Source of the DNA: Sphingomonadaceae bacterium
GTDB taxonomy: Bacteria; Pseudomonadota; Alphaproteobacteria; Sphingomonadales; Sphingomonadaceae
Length of the DNA: 9,071 nucleotides
Direction of reading: 5' to 3'
NCBI GenBank assembly: GCA_019245455.1
Contig: JAFARM010000396.1
Coordinates: 1-9,071 of the forward strand
Shown: piece after piece, positions 1 through 6,214 of the stretch
Numbering within the stretch: the stretch's first letter is position 1
Layout: each line of letters begins with the position of its first letter
Notes under the pieces: generated by a model
Told to the model about the DNA's origin: nothing
The model's input: only the letters and a program-made list of their open reading frames with translations
Database searches by the model: none
Program-made: the position numbers and the translations under genes

Positions 1-469
1 CATAGGAATAGCCGCCCCGTGGATCGGCGACGTAGAACGGCTGATCGCTGCCGGCGTCGTAATAATAGTAGCGCTCGCCCTGCGGCAGCTGCTCCGCGAC
101 GCGGTAGGCGCCGCTGTTCGCCCGCCAGATCCACGGCCGCGTCCCCTGATAATCGACCGTATAATCGGGCGGCGTATCGCCGAACGCGAGGTTGTACTGC
201 GCCGCGCGATCGACGTAGCGGTAGCGCTCCTTCGGACGCGGGGCGACGCGGATGCGGGTGGCGGGTGGCGGCAAAACAGCCGGTGCGGACGGGGTTGCCG
301 GCGGGGTCGCGGTCGCCAGCGGCAGGGCGGCGATCGGTGCCGCCGTCACCGGCTGCGTACCGGTCGTCGCGGCAGGCGTGCTCGGGGTCTGATTGCACGC
401 GGCGAGCGCCAGCGCGGCGGCGACGCTGGCCAGCGTCAGGCGCGAGGTGGTTGCGCGGATCTCGAGCAT
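1..469 (-). CDS. Predicted proline/alanine-rich lipoprotein, 3' end outside the window
   Basis: An open frame of 156 codons runs to the window edge with no stop, so the C-terminus is missing. The N-terminus is a lipoprotein signal: R5 and R10, a hydrophobic stretch from about 11 to 24, and a lipobox L-A-A-C with Cys25 as the lipidated residue. It is followed by a linker rich in Pro, Ala and Thr (about 27-72), typical of a tether between a membrane anchor and a folded domain. The visible folded part (about 78-156) is rich in aromatics, with R-Y-R-Y-V-D, P-W-I-W-R and Y-Y-Y-Y-D-A-G motifs. I do not recognise its family. The ATG at 469 is chosen because GAGGA lies 6 bases upstream (476-480). An in-frame ATG at 490 would add seven residues and lacks such a site. 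It lies 69 bases after the metallophosphoesterase stop on the same strand, so it could be the third gene of that operon, but no promoter or terminator in the gap decides this. Lipoprotein status is well supported; function is unknown. Confidence 0.72.
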   Translation of the reverse strand, partial: MLEIRATTSRLTLASVAAALALAACNQTPSTPAATTGTQPVTAAPIAALPLATATPPATPSAPAVLPPPATRIRVAPRPKERYRYVDRAAQYNLAFGDTPPDYTVDYQGTRPWIWRANSGAYRVAEQLPQGERYYYYDAGSDQPFYVADPRGGYSY

Positions 470-538
470 CGTTCGTCCTCGTTCAGCCATGGGCGCAAGG
501 ATGCGCGGCGGCGGCTTAACGCGCGGCGAACGGTTTCG

Positions 539-1957
539 TTACGGATGCGTCGGCTCGGCGGGCACGCGAGCGACGGTGCAGCGCGAGGCCGTGCCGTCGA
601 TGCGGCAGCGGTCGACGATGCGGCCGTCGGCGGCGTGGACCGTGGCGCGCCAATGGCTTGTGCTCACCCGGTCGAGGACCATGTAGCCGAAGCCGTCGAC
701 CCACGAGGCGAAGCTGGTCGCCGTGACCCCCGGAGCGGGCGAAGCGGGAGTTGGCAGGGGGTCGGGCAGGGGAACGACATCCTCCAGGGTGCCGGAGAAG
801 CCGGTGATGAACTGGCTGGGGACGTCGCCGGCGAAACCGACCTGTTGCCACAAGTGGTAGTGGCCGGACAGCAGCAGAGACACACCCGGTGGTAATTGCC
901 GCACGCCGTGGCGGCCCCATACCGACTGGATGCCGACGTTGCCGCCGACCAGATTCGTCGTGCCATTCCCGATATTTGCGGAGAATCCGAGGATCGGCTG
1001 GTGGTCGGCGGCGATCGTGAAGCGCGCCTGCGCGGCGAAACCGGCCAGCGCCTGGTACGACGCCTCGAACGCCGCCGCCCGCCAGTCGTCCGCCGCGAGC
1101 GGCTTGTTGGGTGCGATCGACAGGTCGAGCACGACCAGCTGCGCCCCCTTGCCGAGCCCCACCGCGAACGGCGCGCTCCAGTCGTTCGCCTGATCTTCCA
1201 AGGGGTTATCGCACGTTTGTGTCGCCGCGACAGCGACGTGCCCGTCGAGGAACCGCCACCACCCCTGGCCGGCGCGGGCGCAGCTTTCGTGGTTGCCGCG
1301 CACCGCCGCCCAGGGCGCTGCGGCGAGCAGCGGTGCGGCCGGCGTGAAGAAATCGGCGTCCCACGCGTCCCAGCCATAGCCCCACGGGCTGCCGGCACAG
1401 CCGCGCGCGTCCCGGTGCGCATTCCCGTGACCATCTCCCGGACACGGGTTCTCACGGTAGAGATAGTCGCCGACGTGAACCACCAGGTCAGGCTTTTCCG
1501 CAGCTGCCCGCGCGGCGATGCGCGCGAAGGGGAAGGCGACCGGATCGTTGCACGCCTGCGCGGCGTTGTCGGCCGCCTTGATGCGGCAGCCGGTGTCGCC
1601 GATGACGACGATGCGACGGACGACGCGCTTCGGCAGCGGCAGGGCGACGCCGCCGACGCTCGCCCGACGCGTCTCTAGGGGCAGACGGGCCTCGCACACC
1701 GTGACGGGGAAAGCCGACGGCTTCGACCGTTCGGGCGTCGACGCGGTCGGCCGCTGCGGCACCGTCGCCGCGGCGAAGCGCACCGCCATCGCCACGTCGC
1801 GGCCGTCGACGCGGAGCACCGGACACGTCGCCGCCGCCGTCACCACCCGCGCCACCGGCCCGCCGTCGCCTATCAGGACGTACGCCCGGGCCGCCGCGGC
1901 CGCCGGCACGGCGACCAGCGCGGCGCAGAGGGTCAGGATGGCGGCAAGCAGGCGCAT
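539..1957 (-). CDS. Secreted purple-acid-phosphatase-like metallophosphoesterase
   Basis: This 472-residue protein should hydrolyse phosphate esters with a two-metal centre, in the periplasm or outside the cell. Residues 1 to about 22 form a Sec signal peptide (R2, hydrophobic core, Ala-rich cleavage zone); Cys11 is not in a lipobox. The five metal-binding blocks of the calcineurin-like/purple acid phosphatase superfamily occur in order: G-D-T-G (120-123), G-D-Y-L-Y (163-167, the GDxxY form), G-N-H-E (221-224), His319 in A-D-H-Q-P, and G-H-Y-H (365-368). The Asp-x-Gly and GDxxY forms favour the purple-acid-phosphatase side over DxH-type enzymes. Residues 24-110 before the catalytic domain are not recognised. 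After the signal peptide come nine or more cysteines, consistent with disulfides in an exported protein. The start is supported by AAGGA 8 bases upstream. It begins 18 bases after the stop of the TonB-dependent receptor, so the two are almost certainly co-transcribed. Substrate is not readable from sequence: phosphomonoester, phytate-like or phosphodiester compounds are all possible. Confidence 0.9.
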   Translation of the reverse strand: MRLLAAILTLCAALVAVPAAAAARAYVLIGDGGPVARVVTAAATCPVLRVDGRDVAMAVRFAAATVPQRPTASTPERSKPSAFPVTVCEARLPLETRRASVGGVALPLPKRVVRRIVVIGDTGCRIKAADNAAQACNDPVAFPFARIAARAAAEKPDLVVHVGDYLYRENPCPGDGHGNAHRDARGCAGSPWGYGWDAWDADFFTPAAPLLAAAPWAAVRGNHESCARAGQGWWRFLDGHVAVAATQTCDNPLEDQANDWSAPFAVGLGKGAQLVVLDLSIAPNKPLAADDWRAAAFEASYQALAGFAAQARFTIAADHQPILGFSANIGNGTTNLVGGNVGIQSVWGRHGVRQLPPGVSLLLSGHYHLWQQVGFAGDVPSQFITGFSGTLEDVVPLPDPLPTPASPAPGVTATSFASWVDGFGYMVLDRVSTSHWRATVHAADGRIVDRCRIDGTASRCTVARVPAEPTHP

Positions 1958-1975
1958 CGGGCGATCCTTATGCCG

Positions 1976-4381
1976 TCAGAAGCGGAAGCGCACCTGCGCC
2001 TCATAGCTGCGCCCCGGCTGGAAGAAGTACAGCGGCGACGACCCGGTCGAGCTGCCGATTTTGGTCGTCGAGCGGTCGTCGAAGACGTTGTAGACGGTGA
2101 TGCCGACGCCGATCGGGCCGATGTAATAGGTCCCCGCGGCGGTGCCGAAGCTGTACGGCGCGATCCGCACCAGGTTGCCGGCGTCGGCGTACTGCCGGCC
2201 GGTGAACTTGTGCAGGTAGCTGAGCTTCAGGTGGCCGCTGTTGTACACCGCCCCGGCCAGCGCGGTGTAGTTCGGCGCCTGCGTCAGCCACAGCCCGGCG
2301 ACATCGTTGTTCTTGGCCGAGGCGATCGAGCCATTGACGATGCCGGTCAGGTGCGGCGCGACGACATAGCTGACCTGCGCCTCGACGCCCTTGTAGATCG
2401 CCGGCGTCCCCGAGGTCGTGGTCAAGCCGGTCGACGGGTCGATCGAGGTCGAGTTGCTGGCGTCGATGTAATAGACGTCGGCGTCGACGTTGAGCCGGTC
2501 GCCGGCGTAGACGGTGCCGGCCTGATAGTTGGTCGTCCGCGTCGGCTGCAGGTTGCAGTTGCCGCCCGACAGCGCGCCCGACGAGCAGCGGACGCCGCCG
2601 GCACCGTTCGGCACCACCGCCTCCAGGCTGTCCGCCAGCTGCGGGATCAGGAAGCCCTTGGCCCACTGGAAGTAGAACGACCAGTTCGGCGTCACCAGCA
2701 GGTTGGCGGTGGCGTAGGGCAGGGTCGGCTTGTACGAATCGCGGGCGTCGATGCCGACGCGCGCGCTCTGCGACGCGATCGGCGTGTTGATCGTGCGGGT
2801 GAAGTCCTGGACCTTGACGCCGGGGGTCAGCGTCAGGCGTTCGCCGAAGAGCTTGAAGGCGAACTCGCCGAAGCCCTGGATCTGCTCCCACCCGGTATAT
2901 TCGTCATAGGCGATGTAGGTCGGGACCGGCTGGCCGTTCAGCTGGACGTTGATCGCCGAGTCGGTGTTGCGGTTATAGTCGTAGAAATGCGCCAGTGCCG
3001 CGAAGTCGAACTCGTGGTAACGGTACGCGCCGGCGTTCGCCGCCGCCGTCAGGTCATAGCTGTAGCGGTAGCGGTGCGACGTCGAGTTCTCGTACCAGGC
3101 ACCGACCCTGCCGACGCCGAAGTCGGTTTCGAAGTTGAGCTGCGGGATGAAGCCGTAGTTCCGGTACTGGTTGAGCTTGGTGTAGCCGGGGATGTCGCCG
3201 GGTCGCGAGGTGATGACGCCGTTCACCAGCGGGTTCGACTTGCACGAACTGTTGGTCGGGTTGGTCAGGCACGCGACCGTCGACGACTGGGTCGAGACGG
3301 TGAAGTTCTTGTAGAAATAGGTGTAGCCCTTGAGGTCGAGGCTGATCTTGTCGGTGATGTTGAACTGGAAGCGGGCGATCTCGAAATCGGTGCGCTTGTT
3401 GGTCCAGTTGAAGTCGTGGCGCGCGTTCGGCCACGGCGTGCCGGCGAAGCGCGGGTCGTTGACGTCGACGAGGCCGAAGCTCTTGCCGTACAGCCCGACC
3501 TGCGACGTCGGCAGGCAGCCGGTGCCGTCGGTCGGCGTGCCGTTCGCCGCGCCGGCGGTGATCAGCGATCCCGTGCAGGTGACGCCGTTGTTGTCGGACT
3601 GGTCATAGGTGTCCTGGTTGTAACTGCTGAGCAGGGTCAGCTTGGCGCGGTCGCCGAAGGGCTTCTCGACCTTCAGGAAGCCGTTGACGAACCACGCCGG
3701 CGACGCGGTGAGCGCACCGTGCGTGTCCTTGTATTCGGCGACCGCGATGACCTTGAGGTCGCCGAGCGAATGGATCGCCCCGCTCTGCGCGGTGACGCGG
3801 GCGAGATAGGTGTCGTAGCTGCCATAGACGCCCTGCGCCTCGAAGCCCGCCTTGTCGGACAGCTCGCGCGAGATCAGGTGGATGTTGCCGCCGAAGCTCG
3901 CCTGGCCGAGGTCGGTGGCGCCGCCGGGGCCGCGGTCGACGATGATGCGCTCGTAGGTGCCGGTCGGGAAGTAGGCGGTCGAATGGTGCGTCGGGTTGTT
4001 CGAATCGCCGAACGGGATGCCGTCGTAGGTGACGTTGTAGAAGCCGTCCTGGAAGCCGCGCAGCACCGTCTTCGATTCCGACAGGCCCGGGCCGTTGCCG
4101 TTGTTCGTGCTCGACGCGCCGGGCGTCAGCAGGACGACGTCGGAGAAGTCGGCGGTCGGCGGTACCGAGTTCTCGATGATCGAGCGGCTGACGATCGCCT
4201 GCGGTTCGAAGGTGTGGATCGACGCGGTGATCGGCGTTTCCAGGTTCACGCGCGTGGCGGTGACGACGATGTCGTCGGTGTTGCGGATGGCGTCGCCCTC
4301 GGCGGCGGCGGCGGCGGCGGCGCTGGCCGCAAGAATGGCCGTCAGCGCCGCGCCGGCGCGCAGCGTCGTCATCATCGTCAT
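1976..4381 (-). CDS. TonB-dependent outer-membrane receptor
   Basis: This 801-residue protein should be a gated outer-membrane beta-barrel that imports a scarce or bulky substrate using TonB-ExbB-ExbD energy. The order is a signal peptide with a seven-alanine run (about 1-27), a TonB box D-I-V-V-T-A-T-R (37-44), a plug domain (about 50-172, with T-V-L-R-G-F near 105-110 and a G-G-N-I-H-L-I plug end near 164-170), then a barrel ending in the outer-membrane signature with terminal Phe (Y-E-A-Q-V-R-F-R-F). Length is normal for the family. The mature barrel has exactly six cysteines in three close pairs (269/289, 371/380, 599/609), likely loop disulfides. The frame stays open far upstream, but the ATG at 4381 gives the signal peptide, and GGGG precedes it at 4394-4397 with rather long spacing. 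Downstream at 18 bases is a secreted phosphoesterase, suggesting a phosphorylated substrate or its product. A siderophore or oligosaccharide is not excluded. Regulation may involve the dyad at 4448-4465. Confidence 0.93.
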   Translation of the reverse strand: MTMMTTLRAGAALTAILAASAAAAAAAEGDAIRNTDDIVVTATRVNLETPITASIHTFEPQAIVSRSIIENSVPPTADFSDVVLLTPGASSTNNGNGPGLSESKTVLRGFQDGFYNVTYDGIPFGDSNNPTHHSTAYFPTGTYERIIVDRGPGGATDLGQASFGGNIHLISRELSDKAGFEAQGVYGSYDTYLARVTAQSGAIHSLGDLKVIAVAEYKDTHGALTASPAWFVNGFLKVEKPFGDRAKLTLLSSYNQDTYDQSDNNGVTCTGSLITAGAANGTPTDGTGCLPTSQVGLYGKSFGLVDVNDPRFAGTPWPNARHDFNWTNKRTDFEIARFQFNITDKISLDLKGYTYFYKNFTVSTQSSTVACLTNPTNSSCKSNPLVNGVITSRPGDIPGYTKLNQYRNYGFIPQLNFETDFGVGRVGAWYENSTSHRYRYSYDLTAAANAGAYRYHEFDFAALAHFYDYNRNTDSAINVQLNGQPVPTYIAYDEYTGWEQIQGFGEFAFKLFGERLTLTPGVKVQDFTRTINTPIASQSARVGIDARDSYKPTLPYATANLLVTPNWSFYFQWAKGFLIPQLADSLEAVVPNGAGGVRCSSGALSGGNCNLQPTRTTNYQAGTVYAGDRLNVDADVYYIDASNSTSIDPSTGLTTTSGTPAIYKGVEAQVSYVVAPHLTGIVNGSIASAKNNDVAGLWLTQAPNYTALAGAVYNSGHLKLSYLHKFTGRQYADAGNLVRIAPYSFGTAAGTYYIGPIGVGITVYNVFDDRSTTKIGSSTGSSPLYFFQPGRSYEAQVRFRF
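4301..4321. repeat. GGC trinucleotide run, seven units
   Basis: Seven perfect GGC units (GCC on the coding strand) encode Ala21-Ala27 at the end of the receptor signal peptide. Gain or loss of whole units would change only the length of the alanine run next to the cleavage site, while a single-base slip would break the gene. Synonymous alanine codons are not mixed here, so the run is uniform at DNA level too. Confidence 0.8.
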
Positions 4382-4447
4382 CGTCGTTCGTTTCCCCGCC
4401 CTTCGGCCGCTGATCCGGCCTGTGCCGGGTCGGGCTAGGCGGCGGAC

Positions 4448-4465
4448 GTTACGCTTGCGTGACAG
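4448..4465 (-). promoter_or_regulatory. Dyad / half Pho-box-like site upstream of the receptor operon
   Basis: Read on the minus strand the site is CTGTCACGCAAGCGTAAC. Two readings are possible. First, GTCACGC and GCGTAAC form an inverted repeat with six of seven pairs around a two-base centre, as expected for a dimeric repressor or activator. Second, CTGTCAC matches one PhoB half-site very well; the unit at the correct 11-base period, GCGTAAC, matches the half-site at only four of seven positions. About 10 bases further downstream is a weak TAGCCC that could serve as a -10. The site is 67 bases from the receptor start. Position and dyad are seen directly; the regulator is inference. Confidence 0.4.
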
Positions 4466-4508
4466 GTGCGACGTTTTTCTCACCGCGATCTGCCCGCGAA
4501 GACCAATG

Positions 4509-4578
4509 CCGCTCATGCTGAGCCTGTCGAAGCACGCACGGCGGTGAGTGCGTGCTTCGACAGGCTCAGCATGAGCGG
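4509..4578. repeat. Perfect 31-bp inverted repeat, TTCGACAGGCTCAG family
   Basis: Arms 4509-4539 and 4548-4578 are perfectly complementary over 31 bases with an 8-base loop (4540-4547). The core TTCGACAGGCTCAG is, from memory, a dispersed intergenic repeat in sphingomonads and some other proteobacteria. It begins 30 bases past the stop of the nitronate monooxygenase-like gene and lies upstream of the receptor promoter region, so as RNA it would be a very stable hairpin able to end or protect the upstream transcript. There is no U-tract, so a classical intrinsic terminator is not shown. Confidence 0.92.
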
Positions 4579-4608
4579 GATGGGGCGAGGCAGCTCGCGC
4601 GAAGCGGG

Positions 4609-5550
4609 TCAGCCGAAGCCGCGCGCCGCCGCCATCGCGCCGAGCCGCGCCGTCTCGGCGTGGAACTCGGCAACCGTGTCGGCGATGATGTCGGCCACCG
4701 GGCGGACGCCGTCGATCAGCCCGGCGGTCTGGCCGGCGAGCCCGACGGCCGCCTCCATGTCGCCGCCGAAGTAGAGGTCGAGGATGCGGCTGAAGGTGTC
4801 GGGCGGCATCAGGCCGGCTTCGGCGATCGCCGCCGTCCGCTCTGTCTTCAACGCGCGGATGCAGGGCGACGCCTTCTTGTTGAGGACGACGGTGCCGGTG
4901 ACGCCGGCGTCGACGATCGCGTTCTTGTAGTTGATGTGGACCGGGCTTTCGGCGGCGCTGACGAAGCGCGTGCCCATCTGCACCCCCTCCGCGCCGACGG
5001 CGAAGGCGGCGGCCATGCCGCGCCCGTCGGCGATGCCGCCGGCGGCGATGATCGGCACGTCCGTCGCGCGGCGCACCGCCTGGGTCAGGACGAGGGTCGA
5101 CACCTCCTCCGGGTTCTTGAAGCCGCCGCCCTCCGCCCCCTCGACGACCAGCCCGTCGACACCGGCGTTGACGGCTTTCAGCGCCGCCTCGACCGTCGGC
5201 ACGGCGTGGTAGACGGTGATGCCGGCGTCCTTCAGCGGCTGCACGAACTTCGCGGGTGACCCTGCGGACGTGGTGACGAAGCGGACGCCGCTGCCGCAGA
5301 TGAAGCGCAGCATCGCGTCGTCCTTCAGGAACAGGATCGGCAGGTTGACCCCGAACGGCGCGGACGTGAGGTCGCGCATCTTCAGGATCTCGGCCTTGCA
5401 GTTCTCGGTCTCGCCCGACGAGGTCTCGATGATGCCGAGCCCGCCGGCGTTGCACACGGCGCTGGCGAGCGGACACCGCGCGATCCACCCCATCGGCGCC
5501 TGGACGATGGGGTAGCGGGCGCCGGTGTGGGCGAGGACGCGGTTGGTCAT
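4609..5550 (-). CDS. Nitronate monooxygenase / NAD(P)H-flavin oxidoreductase family protein
   Basis: A 313-residue FMN-dependent TIM-barrel enzyme of the 2-nitropropane dioxygenase/FabK superfamily, presumably cytoplasmic. Visible family blocks are P-I-V-Q-A-P-M (14-20), N-A-G-G-L-G (34-39), P-F-G-V-N-L (65-70), A-A-G-G-I-A-D-G-R-G (169-178, phosphate binding) and M-G-T-R-F (192-196). In well-studied members the block near residue 140 reads E-A-G-G-H or similar, with a catalytic histidine. Here it is E-G-A-E-G-G-G-F (137-144), so Phe144 stands in that place. I recall a subfamily with G-G-G-F-K-N at this point, so the change is probably natural, not a mutation, and argues against plain nitronate oxidation. 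Alternatives are a quinone or enoyl reductase-like activity. AGGGA lies 6 bases before the ATG. The gene is followed by the 4509-4578 hairpin and preceded by the 5570-5683 hairpin, so it is probably transcribed alone. Confidence 0.88.
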   Translation of the reverse strand: MTNRVLAHTGARYPIVQAPMGWIARCPLASAVCNAGGLGIIETSSGETENCKAEILKMRDLTSAPFGVNLPILFLKDDAMLRFICGSGVRFVTTSAGSPAKFVQPLKDAGITVYHAVPTVEAALKAVNAGVDGLVVEGAEGGGFKNPEEVSTLVLTQAVRRATDVPIIAAGGIADGRGMAAAFAVGAEGVQMGTRFVSAAESPVHINYKNAIVDAGVTGTVVLNKKASPCIRALKTERTAAIAEAGLMPPDTFSRILDLYFGGDMEAAVGLAGQTAGLIDGVRPVADIIADTVAEFHAETARLGAMAAARGFG

Positions 5551-5569
5551 GGCAAATCCCTATACTCCA

Positions 5570-5683
5570 CCGTCATCCCCGCGAAAGCGGGGACCCATCT
5601 CCGGCGGCTTGTTTGTGGCGACGACCGCGGTCGCCTCGAGGCGAAGCGTGGGAGATGGGTCCCCGCTTTCGCGGGGATGACGG
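5570..5683. repeat. Perfect 33-bp inverted repeat with nested hairpins, CCCCGCGAAAGCGGGG family
   Basis: Arms 5570-5602 and 5651-5683 are perfectly complementary over 33 bases, separated by a 48-base spacer. Each arm contains its own small hairpin, CCCCGC-GAAA-GCGGGG, so the element can fold either as two small hairpins or as one long stem. The spacer holds another dyad, CGCCTCGAGGCG. The left arm is 31/33 identical to 8634-8666. It begins 19 bases past the stop of the DoxX-like gene and lies before the nitronate monooxygenase-like start, so it could separate the two transcripts. This resembles a REP-type pair of palindromes. Confidence 0.93.
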
Positions 5684-5702
5684 CAAGGGATCGGATGATC
5701 GG

Positions 5703-6119
5703 TCAGAGGTTCGGCGGTCCGCTCCCCTTCAGCGCCACCAGCAGCAGACCGCCGACGATGCAGAAGTTCTTGAGGAACTGCCAGAAATGCTCGCGCGCGA
5801 CGCTCTCGTCGGCGCGGGCGAACAGGTCCGGCCCGCGCCAGAAGGGGTGGTAGAGCACCGCCGTCACCGCGCAGAACGCCGCCAGCAGCAGCGCCGCCGG
5901 TCGGTCCCACGCGCGGCCGACGATCAGAATCGGGGTGACGAACTCGACGGCGATCGCCGCGACCAGCATCGCCACGCCCAGCGCCGGCGGGCCGGGGAGC
6001 TTCGCGCTCTCGGTCTGCTTGAGCGACCCCCGCCAGTGGACCACCTTGTCGACCGCGCTCGGCGGGAACATCGATACCAGGCAGACGCGGGCGGCGGTGT
6101 CGATCAGGTGCGCGTCCAT
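5703..6119 (-). CDS. DoxX-like four-helix membrane protein
   Basis: A 138-residue inner-membrane protein. Four hydrophobic segments are seen at about 5-20, 46-68, 73-92 and 116-131, the usual layout and length for the DoxX/DoxD-like family. The last helix carries the family-like stretch H-F-W-Q-F-L-K-N (111-118) running into I-V-G-G-L-L-L. Family members are linked to quinone-dependent oxidoreductases in some organisms (the DoxD/DoxA thiosulfate:quinone system of archaea), but many bacterial copies have no known role. AGGGAGG lies 5 bases before the ATG (6125-6131), which fixes the start. The gene is divergent from the GMC oxidoreductase at 6215; a membrane electron-transfer partner for that enzyme is possible but not shown. 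Family assignment is good; function is unknown. Confidence 0.85.
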   Translation of the reverse strand: MDAHLIDTAARVCLVSMFPPSAVDKVVHWRGSLKQTESAKLPGPPALGVAMLVAAIAVEFVTPILIVGRAWDRPAALLLAAFCAVTAVLYHPFWRGPDLFARADESVAREHFWQFLKNFCIVGGLLLVALKGSGPPNL

Positions 6120-6214
6120 GCCTGCCTCCCTGGGCCGCCGGCCCGCGGATCGGATCGCCCGGCCTGTCGTTCAACGCGCAGGCGCGCGATCGTTCCGGGC
6201 GCGGGGAGGTTCGC
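6120..6214. promoter_or_regulatory. Divergent promoter region between the DoxX-like and GMC genes
   Basis: These 95 bases hold the start signals of two divergent genes, including strong Shine-Dalgarno sites at both ends (6125-6131 on minus, 6203-6209 on plus). On the minus strand TTGAAC could be a -35 but no convincing -10 follows at the right spacing. I see no clear operator dyad. The call rests on the gene arrangement. Confidence 0.5.
6203..6209 (+). promoter_or_regulatory. Shine-Dalgarno site fixing a GTG start
   Basis: GGGGAGG is followed by five bases and then the GTG at 6215. The first in-frame ATG is codon 19, inside the dinucleotide-binding fold, so this site decides the start of the GMC oxidoreductase. 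Confidence 0.85.

Noticed and set aside
19..519. Plus-strand open frame of 166 codons at the left edge.
   Set aside because: It is Arg-rich with no domain and is antisense to the lipoprotein gene, which has a ribosome site, signal peptide and lipobox.
539..1957. Lipoprotein status for the metallophosphoesterase because of Cys11.
   Set aside because: The residues before Cys11 (L-T-L) do not fit a lipobox, and the hydrophobic core continues past it to an ordinary cleavage zone.
1970..4438. An 822-codon open frame on the plus strand across the receptor gene.
   Set aside because: It is antisense to a clear TonB-dependent receptor. Its composition (Arg, Val, Asp, Ala) is typical of antisense frames in GC-rich coding DNA, and it has no recognisable domain.
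4382..5488. N-terminal extension of the receptor frame, open back to 5488.
   Set aside because: The extension is out of frame over the nitronate-monooxygenase-like gene and reads through the 4509-4578 repeat. The signal peptide and TonB box place the real start at 4381.
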